Assembly (NCBI GenBank): GCA_017934745.1
Contig: JAGBIY010000064.1
Location: 62,001-126,000, forward strand
Direction: 5' to 3'
Origin: Treponema sp.
Lineage (GTDB): Bacteria; Spirochaetota; Spirochaetia; Treponematales; Treponemataceae
DNA: 64,000 nucleotides
Part shown: positions 52,976 through 61,889 of the stretch, piece after piece
Layout of the letters: each line of letters opens with the position of its first letter
Position numbering within the stretch: position 1 is the first letter of the stretch
Notes under the pieces: model-generated
Databases searched by the model: none
Told to the model about the DNA's origin: nothing
Seen by the model: the letters and a program-made list of their open reading frames with translations, nothing else
Program-made: the position numbers and the translations under genes

Positions 52976-54510
52976 GACTTGACAAAACAAAAAATACACT
53001 AAGAAACACATTTTGGGGATTTGTGCAGCAAATAATACAAATCTTATTACCGTTTTTTACTCGTACATTGCTGATAAAACTTCTCGGCGCTGAATATCTT
53101 GGATTAAACAGTCTTTTTTCTTCTATTCTTCAAGTTCTTAATCTTGCAGAGGCAGGTTTTTCAACAGCCATCGTTTTCAGCATGTACAAACCAATTGCAG
53201 ATGATAATCATGAAGAAATTTGCGCGCTTCTGTCACTTTACAAAAAAATTTATCGAGTGATAGGAATTGTAGTAACAGTGATAGGAATTTCGCTCATCCC
53301 TTTTTTGCCACATCTCATAAATGGAATTCCTCCAAAAGATGTAAATATCTACACTATATATCTATTATATCTTGCAAATTCTTCATTAAGTTATTTTCTT
53401 TTCGCATATAAAAACTCCCTATTTGCGGCTTTTCAGCGAAACGATATCACAAGCAAATTATCAACAATACTTGCCATATTGCAACCATCGATTCAAATTT
53501 TATTGCTCCTGTTTTTTAAGAATCTTATTGTATACACTATTGTCATTCCATTTATTTCTGTAATTCGGAATATTGGTGTTTTCTTTTTGACAAAAAAATA
53601 TTTTCCACAATATAAATGCCGAGGAATTTTGTCCTATGATGCAAAAAGAGGAATCTACAAAAGGGTATCAGGTCTTTTTATTGGAAAATTAAGCCAGACA
53701 ACAAGAGATTCCTTCGATAGCATTTTTATTTCCACTTTTATCGGATTGAAATCAGTATCCATCTACAGCAACTATTACTACATAATGAATGCGGTTCATG
53801 GCTTTCTACAGATTATAGCGACCAGTATGTCCGCTGGTATCGGAAATAACATTTCATTGGAGACTCCCGAAGAAAACTATTCCCTTTTTTCCACAATAAA
53901 TTTTTTATATATGGTTCTTGCAGGCTGGTGCACCATATGTTTAGTTTGTTTATATCAGCCATTCATGACTTTATGGCTTGGCAAGGATTTTTTGCTGCCA
54001 ATGCAAACTGTAGTACTTCTGTCCATTTATTTCTACCTTCTGTGCATGGGGGACATTAGAGGAATTTTTTCCGGTGCTGCAGGATTGTGGTGGGAAGAAC
54101 GCTACAAGTCAATTTTAGAATCCATCGCAAATATTATTTTAAACTATCTACTTGTCCAACTTTTTGACATTTTTGGAATAATTCTGGCAACTGTTATAAC
54201 CATTTTGTTTATAAACTTTGGCTACGGCTCATCAATTTTATTTAGGTATTATTTCAAGAATCGAAAAAAATTATTCACTTATTATCTGACCCAAGGATAT
54301 TACATTTTTGCAACAGCTATATGCGGAGTTGCAACATTTTATTCTTGTGACTTTATTTTTTCTGAAAGTTCAATAATAAATTTATTCGGCAGGATATTTA
54401 TTTGCCTCTTTGTTCCAGGAATTATTTTTTTAGCTTTTTACTACAGAAAAATTAAAGAAGAGCGAATCCGAACAATCATAAAAAAGATTATGCGAAAGCA
54501 AGAATTCTAA
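52972..54510 (+). CDS. Polysaccharide flippase (MOP superfamily, Wzx-like)
   Basis: 512 residues with about 14 helices. KNTLRNTFWGFVQQIIQILL, FTRTLLIKLLGAEYLGLNSL and LSQTTRDSFDSIFISTFIGL match PST-type polysaccharide flippases of AT-rich Firmicutes-like loci. It moves lipid-linked oligosaccharide units across the inner membrane. Overlaps the upstream GT gene (ATGA). This is the second Wzx-type protein in the window and belongs to the rightward operon, whereas the first serves the leftward one. Confidence 0.9.
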   Translation: MRLDKTKNTLRNTFWGFVQQIIQILLPFFTRTLLIKLLGAEYLGLNSLFSSILQVLNLAEAGFSTAIVFSMYKPIADDNHEEICALLSLYKKIYRVIGIVVTVIGISLIPFLPHLINGIPPKDVNIYTIYLLYLANSSLSYFLFAYKNSLFAAFQRNDITSKLSTILAILQPSIQILLLLFFKNLIVYTIVIPFISVIRNIGVFFLTKKYFPQYKCRGILSYDAKRGIYKRVSGLFIGKLSQTTRDSFDSIFISTFIGLKSVSIYSNYYYIMNAVHGFLQIIATSMSAGIGNNISLETPEENYSLFSTINFLYMVLAGWCTICLVCLYQPFMTLWLGKDFLLPMQTVVLLSIYFYLLCMGDIRGIFSGAAGLWWEERYKSILESIANIILNYLLVQLFDIFGIILATVITILFINFGYGSSILFRYYFKNRKKLFTYYLTQGYYIFATAICGVATFYSCDFIFSESSIINLFGRIFICLFVPGIIFLAFYYRKIKEERIRTIIKKIMRKQEF

Positions 54511-54527
54511 GCAAAAGAGGAAGAATC

Positions 54528-55541
54528 ATGGACAGACAAAGAAACATCGATTTGCTAAGGATAGTCTCAATATTTTTTATAACAATGCATCATTTGACCA
54601 TAAATGGGATTTTCAATTTGGACGCACTAAGTAATGGCGCTTATCCAACAGAGAGATTGGAAATTACATTTTTTGCATCCATGCTAAATGCATTTTTAGT
54701 AGTTGGTGTTAATATTTTTTTCTTGATTTCTGGATATTTTCAAATCAAACTCTCAATCAAGAAAATATTTTTCCTGATAATATATATTGCACTTTTTTAT
54801 GGGATATTGAATTTAACAAATTCAATCTATACTCACAAAAAAATCGACTTTCACTTTTTCACTTCAACAATAATGTCTCTAAGACGATATTGGTTTGTAA
54901 ACGTATACATCCTTTTATCACTTGCATCTCCATTTTTAAATAAACTTTTGGAGACTTCATCAAAACTGGAAATTCAAAACTTTTTTATCGGCATCCTCAT
55001 AGTATGTTGCGGTTATTATACTTTTATATCTAATAATGATGGAGGAATAAACAAAGGATATTCTTTAGTCAGTGCAATTTACCTCTATATAATCGGAGGA
55101 GAATTCAATCGCATAGGCATTGATGAAAATAAAATCAAAACTGCAAAGCTGCTTTTTCAACTTGCCTTAGCTTATGTTTGCAATTGCCTGCTAGTTTTTA
55201 TAACTTTATTTTTATTAAAAGCTCCGAAACGTACATGGAATTTGTTCTCATATACAAATCCATTTGTTTTTGCACAATCGATAATCATATTTACTATATT
55301 CACATCGATACACGTCAATAAAAAGGTTTTCAAGCTAATAGATTTTTTTACCCCCGCAATTCTATTCTGTTACATAATACAAAGTTCAGGATTTGCAATA
55401 ATAAAAGACAACAGAGATTTTCTCATAAATTTTAGCTATGAAAAATTCGGTGCAGTGACAGGCTTGTTTTCCATACCTATAAATGCAATACTCATTGTCC
55501 TTTTTTGTACATTTTGCTACAATTCAAAACCTGAAACGTAA
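54528..55541 (+). CDS. Membrane acyltransferase, family 3 (OafA-like)
   Basis: 337 residues, about ten helices. The start MDRQRNIDLLRIVSIFFITM HH (His pair after helix 1) and the later R-rich SLRRYWFVNVYILL loop are the family-3 acyltransferase core. It most likely O-acetylates a sugar of the repeat at the inner membrane. RBS AGAGGA precedes ATG. No SGNH extension is fused. AT-rich, in line with the two genes before it. Confidence 0.83.
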   Translation: MDRQRNIDLLRIVSIFFITMHHLTINGIFNLDALSNGAYPTERLEITFFASMLNAFLVVGVNIFFLISGYFQIKLSIKKIFFLIIYIALFYGILNLTNSIYTHKKIDFHFFTSTIMSLRRYWFVNVYILLSLASPFLNKLLETSSKLEIQNFFIGILIVCCGYYTFISNNDGGINKGYSLVSAIYLYIIGGEFNRIGIDENKIKTAKLLFQLALAYVCNCLLVFITLFLLKAPKRTWNLFSYTNPFVFAQSIIIFTIFTSIHVNKKVFKLIDFFTPAILFCYIIQSSGFAIIKDNRDFLINFSYEKFGAVTGLFSIPINAILIVLFCTFCYNSKPET

Positions 55542-55618
55542 ACGGCCATTAGGATTCCAGAAACTACAAAATCAATTCATGCAGACAATTCTAAAAATAT
55601 ATGGAGTTTTCTTATACC

Positions 55619-56752
55619 ATGAACACCACAGAAAACCAAATCACCGTCACTTCTCCACTTCTTCCTCCGCTCAAGGATTTTGTCCCTCTTCTTGAGGACA
55701 TCTGGAAGCGCAAGTGGATTACAAACAACGGACACTATCACCAGCTGCTTGAAAAAGCTCTCTCGGAATATCTTGGTGTCCCATACATCAGCCTCTTCAC
55801 GAACGGTACGATTCCGCTGCTCACGGCTTTTCAGGCTTTGGGCATAAAAGACTGCGAAGTAATCACGACACCGTACAGTTTTGTCGCCACGAGCAACGCC
55901 GCGATATGGAACGACGTGGAGCCAGTCTTTGTGGACATCGATGAAAAAACAGGTAACCTTGACCCGAACAAAATTGAGGATGCAATATCTCCAAGAACTA
56001 AGGCTATTCTTCCGGTGCACGTGTACGGAAATCCCTGCGACACAAAGGCTATCCAGGAAATCGCGGACAAACACGGCCTCAAAGTGATTTACGACGCAGC
56101 GCACGCGTTCGGAGTTAAGAAAGACGGAAAGACAATACTGACAGATGGCGATATTTCCACGCTCTCCTTTCATGCGACCAAAACCTACAACACTGTTGAA
56201 GGAGGCGCCCTCATCTGCAAGGACGAAAAGACGAAGGCGTATATCGACTCGCTGAAGAATTTCGGCTATACATCAGAAATCTACATAACAGAGACCGGCA
56301 TAAACGGAAAGATGGACGAAATCCGCTCTGCCTACGGTCTTTTGAATCTGCAGAACATTGATGACGCCATCGCAAAAAGAAAGCATGTCGCAGAAACTTA
56401 CAGAAGCGCCCTGAAAAACATCGACGGCATAACGATGTTCTCAGAAGATTCCAGCGTAACCTACAACTATTCATACTTTCCGATTTTCATAGACAACAAG
56501 AACTTCTGGACAACCAGGGATGACTTGTTCATAAACTTGCGGGCGAACGGAATTTTGAGCAGACGCTATTTTTATCCGCTTATCTCGAATTTCAAACCCT
56601 ACCAGCATATTCCGTCCGCAAGCAGGGAAAATCTTCCTGTCGCTAACAAAATGGCCGATTCTGTGCTCTGCCTGCCAATCCACCACCTTTTGACCGACGA
56701 GCAGCTCAAACGGATTGTGAGTTTCGTGTTGAATCCGAACGGGGGGTACTGA
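55619..56752 (+). CDS. DegT/DnrJ/EryC1/StrS-family PLP aminotransferase
   Basis: 377 residues. ISLFTNGTIPLLTAFQAL, VITTPYSFVATSNAAIW, VIYDAAHAFGV (PLP-pyridine Asp) and STLSFHATKTYNTVEGGALI with the internal aldimine Lys identify a sugar aminotransferase that converts NDP-keto-sugars to amino sugars with Glu as donor. Start ATG 55619; GGAG at 55603. GC content rises sharply here versus the gene upstream. The 3' end has a G6 run immediately before TGA, which overlaps the next ATG. It implies an amino-deoxy sugar in the glycan; dehydratase for its substrate is not adjacent. Confidence 0.9.
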   Translation: MNTTENQITVTSPLLPPLKDFVPLLEDIWKRKWITNNGHYHQLLEKALSEYLGVPYISLFTNGTIPLLTAFQALGIKDCEVITTPYSFVATSNAAIWNDVEPVFVDIDEKTGNLDPNKIEDAISPRTKAILPVHVYGNPCDTKAIQEIADKHGLKVIYDAAHAFGVKKDGKTILTDGDISTLSFHATKTYNTVEGGALICKDEKTKAYIDSLKNFGYTSEIYITETGINGKMDEIRSAYGLLNLQNIDDAIAKRKHVAETYRSALKNIDGITMFSEDSSVTYNYSYFPIFIDNKNFWTTRDDLFINLRANGILSRRYFYPLISNFKPYQHIPSASRENLPVANKMADSVLCLPIHHLLTDEQLKRIVSFVLNPNGGY

Positions 56753-57684
56753 TGTATAGTCCAATTTGCATACCGACTCTATGCAGAGCCGATAAATTCA
56801 AAAATCTTGTGGAATCGCTGAAAAAATGCAATGAAGCGAAAGATTCAGAACTTTTCGTCGCGCTTGATTATCCGCCCGCTCAGAAATATGAAGAAGGCTG
56901 CAGGCAGATTAACGACTATCTTGAGACACTTACGGGATTCAAAGCCGTAAACGTCATTCGCAGAAGCGAAAATCTGGGCGCAATCGAAAACATAAAATCG
57001 CTTCTTGCCACTGTATGTGAGAACTACGACCGCTTCATATTCACCGAAGACGACAACATCTTCGCGCCCGCGTTCCTTGAATATGTGAACAGCGGTCTTG
57101 ATTATTTTGAGGGCGACAAGAACTGCGAGTCGATTTCGGGCTTCTCTTATCCAGTTCAAATGCCTGAAAGCGGAACGACGGTCATAAAAATGCAGCGGTA
57201 TTTCAGCGACTGGGGATTCGGCACCTGGCGTGACAGATATTTTGAAGCGCGCGACACGCTCACCAACGATTTCTTCAAAAAAGTGTACAAGTCTCCGTCC
57301 CTCGCAAAAAAACTCAGAAAAGCGAGCAAAAAGAACTACACAAGGGCATGGGCTTTCATGTCGGCCCCGAACGTGCGCCCCTACGACTACACAAATTCCT
57401 GCGGGCAAATTCTGCTCGACCGCTATTCCATAATGCCGAAAAAGACGCTCGTGAAGAACACCGGTTGGGACAATTCTGGCGTCCACTGCGATGAAACTTC
57501 CCCTATAGCGAAACTGTTCATGGAGCAGGAGTTGGATATGAGGGAGCACTTTGAAAATTTTGTTTTCGATGATGCAGAAAGCGAGAAAGTGAACGCAATC
57601 GTTGACAAAAGCATGATAGGCTCTTATGACCGAATCCCGTATCTGAAGACGAGGGTTAAGGAAATACTGTACAGATACAAATAA
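56752..57684 (+). CDS. Glycosyltransferase (GT-A, GNT-I-like)
   Basis: 310 residues. SPICIPTLCRADKFKNLVES, NVIRRSENLGAIENIKSLL, FIFTEDDNIFAPAFLEYVNS (E-D-D metal motif), YFSDWGFGTWRDRYF and VKNTGWDNSGVHCDE resemble sugar transferases related to eukaryotic GNT-I-type domains found in bacterial glycan loci. It starts at ATG 56752 within the previous gene's stop. It could transfer the amino sugar produced by the preceding aminotransferase. Stop at 57684. Confidence 0.75.
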   Translation: MYSPICIPTLCRADKFKNLVESLKKCNEAKDSELFVALDYPPAQKYEEGCRQINDYLETLTGFKAVNVIRRSENLGAIENIKSLLATVCENYDRFIFTEDDNIFAPAFLEYVNSGLDYFEGDKNCESISGFSYPVQMPESGTTVIKMQRYFSDWGFGTWRDRYFEARDTLTNDFFKKVYKSPSLAKKLRKASKKNYTRAWAFMSAPNVRPYDYTNSCGQILLDRYSIMPKKTLVKNTGWDNSGVHCDETSPIAKLFMEQELDMREHFENFVFDDAESEKVNAIVDKSMIGSYDRIPYLKTRVKEILYRYK

Positions 57685-57690
57685 AAGGAC

Positions 57691-57786
57691 ATGGTGTCCG
57701 TGATAGTAATAGTAGCCAGCGTAGCTATAGCATTTTTGATTGACAAATGTTACAGAATCCGGCTTTCATTCTCTGGGCAAAGGTAA
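57691..57786 (+). CDS. Possible 31-aa membrane peptide
   Basis: ATG 57691 opens VSVIVIVASVAIAFLID followed by a basic tail (KCYRIRLS), one potential transmembrane helix. AAGGA precedes the ATG too closely for a good ribosome site, and there is no homology I recognise. It may be chance; listed because nothing else occupies the 148-bp gap before the HipA-like gene. Confidence 0.2.
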   Translation: MVSVIVIVASVAIAFLIDKCYRIRLSFSGQR

Positions 57787-57832
57787 GACAGCAGCGGTTC
57801 AAGACTCCTTGAAAGTGTGATAGACTTCATTC

Positions 57833-58984
57833 ATGGCCACACTCACCTACACTCTCATAAACAAGGAAACTCCTCTCTGCGACTTTGTCATCGAAGGCGA
57901 AGGCGAACTTGAACTTTGCAAAATCGTCAAGGAATACAAGATACTGCCCTTCTGGTGCGAGCCGCTTTCAACATGGGTCGCGAACAGAAGTTCAGCGAAA
58001 CACAGAAGCCATGTGAACAAAATCCTTGAAATGTGCGGAGGAAAGACAAAAAGCGGCTTCATCGCCCTCACCCACTGCCTTTCCCTCACCGACACACTCT
58101 GGGTCAAAAGCGACCGGGAAAATGTCAGCTGGCGGGAAGTGAACCTATACGAAAACAAGTTTGACGAAGTGATTTCCAAGTTGAGTTTCGATGGCAACGG
58201 ACTTTTTGGAATCCAGATGTCCACAACCTCCCCGGAGCTCACCACGGACGGAGCCTACGACAAATGCTGGCTCAACGAAAAGGACGGAATCCACCTCATC
58301 AAGACGGGAAGCGAAGGAGCGAGGAACACAGGTCTGGAGCCTTACGGGGAAGTTCTTGCAAGCCAGGTATTTGAGAGAATCTGCGATTCAGTGCCATACA
58401 CGCTCAGGAGATTTGACGGTCGAGTAGTTTCAGACTGCAAGCTGTTCACAAATCAGGACTTCGGCTACAAACCAATCAGTTTGTTCCTAAAAAACGGTAT
58501 TAAATATGGACTGCCTGAGACATTGGAAATCTACCGCGAATTCAACTGCGAGGACGCGTTCCGCCGCATGGTCGTGGCCGACTGCATAACGCTCAATTCC
58601 GACCGCCACTTCGGGAACTTCGGCTTCCTCGTGAACAACGAGACTTTCGAGCGCACGGCCTTGAATCCCTGCTTCGACTTCAACATGGCGTTCGTTCCGT
58701 TCACCGAGGAAGGCTTCGACTTCGGCAAAGATTCAAACGGAAAAGAGATTGACTTCGACGAATATCTTTCAAGGCGGCCGCCCGTGATTGGAAGCGACTA
58801 TGTAGCCCCCGCCCGCGCGATTCTCACCCCGGAAATCAAAAAATGCGTGGAGGAAATCCGGGAGACTCCGCTTACAGTGCAGTGCGACGAGCGATTCAGC
58901 GAAAAGCGGCTTTCGCAGATGAACATGATAAAAAACGCGCAGTGCGAAAGGATTCTGGGTTTCGACGCAGAATGGGATTTTTAA
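57833..58984 (+). CDS. HipA-like kinase-fold protein
   Basis: 383 residues. The region IKTGSEGARNTGLEPYGEVL looks like the HipA glycine/ATP loop, followed by CITLNSDRHFGNFGFLV (N-S-D-R-H, catalytic Asp and metal Asn of HipA/CtkA-type kinases) and CFDFNMAFVPF (DFG-like Asp). No HipB-type antitoxin gene adjoins, so it is not an ordinary hipBA module. It could be a free-standing phosphotransferase that modifies a protein. It has no evident link to the glycan genes around it. Confidence 0.65.
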   Translation: MATLTYTLINKETPLCDFVIEGEGELELCKIVKEYKILPFWCEPLSTWVANRSSAKHRSHVNKILEMCGGKTKSGFIALTHCLSLTDTLWVKSDRENVSWREVNLYENKFDEVISKLSFDGNGLFGIQMSTTSPELTTDGAYDKCWLNEKDGIHLIKTGSEGARNTGLEPYGEVLASQVFERICDSVPYTLRRFDGRVVSDCKLFTNQDFGYKPISLFLKNGIKYGLPETLEIYREFNCEDAFRRMVVADCITLNSDRHFGNFGFLVNNETFERTALNPCFDFNMAFVPFTEEGFDFGKDSNGKEIDFDEYLSRRPPVIGSDYVAPARAILTPEIKKCVEEIRETPLTVQCDERFSEKRLSQMNMIKNAQCERILGFDAEWDF

Positions 58985-59039
58985 GACAGCGGCTCATGAA
59001 AAAAAACTTGCGCAGGCCTTAGAATTTTGGAGAACAGGA

Positions 59040-59069
59040 TTGAAAAAAGGACTCTGTTAAATATATATT
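59040..59069 (+). promoter_or_regulatory. Promoter candidate directly before the second YidC-sulfatase gene
   Basis: TTGAAA (59040-59045), 18 bp, TATATT (59064-59069), then 6 nt to ATG 59076. No Shine-Dalgarno lies before the start codon, again suggesting a leaderless mRNA. Confidence 0.5.
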
Positions 59070-59075
59070 AAAAAA

Positions 59076-61889
59076 ATGCAGTTTCTTTACAACATCATCA
59101 TCGCCCCAATCGAGCTGGTCATAGAATTTGTATTCAGTTTCTACAACGCAAAAATCGGCATTGCGGGCATAATGGGCGCAATCGTGGCGGTGAGCCTCGC
59201 CGTCAATTTTCTTGCGCTTCCGCTCTACAACATCGCGGATTCCCTGCAGGAAAAAGAGCGGAACATACAGATGGGCCTTTCAAAATGGGTAAAACACATC
59301 AAAAAGAATTTCAAAGGCGACGAGCGTTTCATGATGCTCCAGGCCTATTACCGCGAAAACGGCTATCATCCGCTCTATGCGTTGCGCTCAAGCCTCTCGA
59401 TTTTGATTGAGATTCCTTTTTTCATCGCGGCATACCAGTTTCTTTCCCATTCTACTTCGCTTCAGGGAGCGGGTTTCGCTTTTTTGCATGACCTTGGCGC
59501 GCCCGACGCTCTTGTGAAAATCTCAACGGGGGTACAGCCGTATAGTATAAATCTTCTCCCGATTTTGATGACGCTCATCAATTTTGTTTCGGGAGCAATC
59601 TACCTTAAAAAAGCGCCGCTCAAAGAAAAAATCCAGCTCTACGCACTCGCGCTTGTATTCCTTTTCATTCTTTACGACTCTCCCTCGGGCCTTGTCTGCT
59701 ACTGGATTCTGAACAACACATTCTCGCTTTTCAAAAATCTAGTAAATGCAAAGGTGAAAAATCCCCGTCGACTGGTTCACCTTGTGATTTCTGGAATTTT
59801 GTTGCTTGCAAGCATTTTTATCCTCGCAAAACCGAATTACGCGCTCGCAAAAAGACTTGCGGTTGTCGGATTTTCGATGCTTGTGGCATTGCTGCCGGTC
59901 TGCATGGGATTCGCGAGACGATTACTGAACAAGAGCGATTTTACAGAAGTTTCAACCTCACACCACGACAGCGGATTTTCGATTTTCATACTCTCCGCAC
60001 TTGGTCTCGCTCTTCTTGCGGGATTTTTGCTTCCTTCGGGAATCATCGCCACAAGCCCGGTCGAGTTCTGTTTTGTGGGAAACACCGACTCTCCGCTCAG
60101 CTACATTTTGTCGAGCCTTTCGTTTTTTACGGGACTTTTCCTTTTTTGGCCGCTTGTAATCTACAAGATGTTCGGAGAAAAGGTACAGAAAGTTCTCTCG
60201 CCTTTGTGGGCTCTTATCTTCTTGCTGGCGCTTTTGAACGTCTATGTCTTCAAATACGATTACGGAAACTTCAGCATTTTCTTCCAGCTTGACGAAGCAA
60301 AATGCCTCAAAGACTACTCGGCATTCTTTACACTGCTGCCTGCAGTCGCATTTTTGGGAATCATAATTGTTTTTTGTGCAATCAAAAAATTCAATCTCAA
60401 AAAGTACGCTACGACTTTTCTTCTGGTTCTTTGCGTCGCACAAACAGGGCTTGGAATCAAAAATACTGCTAAAATCAAAAAAGAATTTGTTAAATTCGCG
60501 GAAGTCCACAAAAAAAATTCCGAACTGGAATCGGCTTCTAGCAGCGACAAAATTGAACCGATTTACCATCTTTCCCGAAAGCAGCAAAATGTAGTTGTTC
60601 TTTTCTTGGACAAGGCGATTTCATCATTTCTTCCATATATTGTGAAAGAATTTCCAGAAATGGAAGAGCAGTTTTCTGGATTCACCTATTACCCGAACAC
60701 GCTTTCGTTTGCTGGAAACACAGTAAAGGCGTCACCTTCCCTTATGGGCGGATACGAGTACACCCCGGAAAATGAAAACCTCAGACCGAATGACTTCTTG
60801 CGGGAAAAACACAACGAAGCGACGCTCGTCATGCCAAAGCTTTTTTTGGACGCAGGCTTTGACGTGACCGTGACCGACCCGCCGGCACCGAATTATTCCT
60901 GGAAAGGGGACTTGTCGGCTTTTGAACAATATCCGGAAATTCATGTGAGTGAAGTTATCGGAAAATACAAGTCAAATTATCTTCGCCTCCATCCGGAACT
61001 TGAAAACAAGGATCTCGACAAATGCATTCGGGCAAATATGCAATCATTCACGCTGCTTGAAATCATGCCTCCTGTTTTAAGATTCACATTTTACGATTTC
61101 GGCGATTTTTACCGTGCCGAAGTTCCGCATATTCTGTCAAGCGTGGCTGACGATGGATTCCTTTCAAACTACACTACTTTGTTTTTTATGGACAAACTCA
61201 CGGATGCTCAAAATGAAAAAGGCGCGTATCTTTTTATTGATAACGAGGCAACACATGAGTTCGCCATTCTAAAAAACAAGATTTATGAGCCAGGACTGAA
61301 CCTAAATCCAAATCTTGCAGAATGCGGAGAATATGATTTTAAATATCTGCCGGGAGTAGACGGTACTGCAAGCGATTTGGCGGCATACCACTCAAATGCG
61401 GCTACACTGCTCCAAGTCGCAAAATGGCTCGACAAACTCAAAGAACTTTCTGTTTACGACAACACAAGAATCATAATAGTCGCAGACCACGGTGCGCCGC
61501 TCTCGCTTCCTCCGTTCCGAAACATGGAATACGGCGAGGACATAGCCCGCTACAATCCGCTTTTCATGTTCAAGGATTTTGGCTCAAGCGGAAAACTTAA
61601 GACCGACAATTCATTCATGACGAACGCGGACACATTGATTTTAGCGACAAAAGATTTGCCTGTTTCAGAAAAAAATCCATTCACAAATAGAAAATACTCT
61701 GATGTTGTGAACAAAAGCTCTATTCATATTCACCACATTGTTCGGCTGACCGATTTTGATGAGATAAATCCCCTCTATCTAAAAGACACAAAACTTTGGA
61801 TTTTGCAGGACGAAAAATACCACACCCCGAGCTACACCGTCCACGACAACATTTTTGAAGAATCGAATTGGGAGAGAATAGTAAAATGA
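59076..61889 (+). CDS. YidC/Oxa1 insertase module fused to a sulfatase/LtaS-superfamily domain (copy 2)
   Basis: 937 residues, same build as the 42421-45051 protein: YidC-like core (1-~220: YRENGYHPLYALRSSLSIL, EIPFFIAAYQFLSH, SGLVCYWILNNTFSLFKN), several further helices to ~475, and an alkaline-phosphatase-superfamily domain (~500-935: VVVLFLDKAISSFLP, NTVKASPSLMGGYEY, RIIIVADHGAPLSLP). The match runs the full length, but with many substitutions, so the copies are old paralogues. It differs in the histidine region (IDNEATHEFAIL against VHNLLPHEPM). It is coupled to a TagB/TagF-like gene, hinting at glycerol-phosphate-type chemistry. The substrate remains unknown. Confidence 0.85.
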   Translation: MQFLYNIIIAPIELVIEFVFSFYNAKIGIAGIMGAIVAVSLAVNFLALPLYNIADSLQEKERNIQMGLSKWVKHIKKNFKGDERFMMLQAYYRENGYHPLYALRSSLSILIEIPFFIAAYQFLSHSTSLQGAGFAFLHDLGAPDALVKISTGVQPYSINLLPILMTLINFVSGAIYLKKAPLKEKIQLYALALVFLFILYDSPSGLVCYWILNNTFSLFKNLVNAKVKNPRRLVHLVISGILLLASIFILAKPNYALAKRLAVVGFSMLVALLPVCMGFARRLLNKSDFTEVSTSHHDSGFSIFILSALGLALLAGFLLPSGIIATSPVEFCFVGNTDSPLSYILSSLSFFTGLFLFWPLVIYKMFGEKVQKVLSPLWALIFLLALLNVYVFKYDYGNFSIFFQLDEAKCLKDYSAFFTLLPAVAFLGIIIVFCAIKKFNLKKYATTFLLVLCVAQTGLGIKNTAKIKKEFVKFAEVHKKNSELESASSSDKIEPIYHLSRKQQNVVVLFLDKAISSFLPYIVKEFPEMEEQFSGFTYYPNTLSFAGNTVKASPSLMGGYEYTPENENLRPNDFLREKHNEATLVMPKLFLDAGFDVTVTDPPAPNYSWKGDLSAFEQYPEIHVSEVIGKYKSNYLRLHPELENKDLDKCIRANMQSFTLLEIMPPVLRFTFYDFGDFYRAEVPHILSSVADDGFLSNYTTLFFMDKLTDAQNEKGAYLFIDNEATHEFAILKNKIYEPGLNLNPNLAECGEYDFKYLPGVDGTASDLAAYHSNAATLLQVAKWLDKLKELSVYDNTRIIIVADHGAPLSLPPFRNMEYGEDIARYNPLFMFKDFGSSGKLKTDNSFMTNADTLILATKDLPVSEKNPFTNRKYSDVVNKSSIHIHHIVRLTDFDEINPLYLKDTKLWILQDEKYHTPSYTVHDNIFEESNWERIVK

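Noticed and set aside
57691..57786. Annotating the 31-codon hydrophobic frame as a toxin of a type I toxin-antitoxin pair
   Set aside because: No antisense RNA promoter or repeat was seen; kept only as a low-confidence small ORF.
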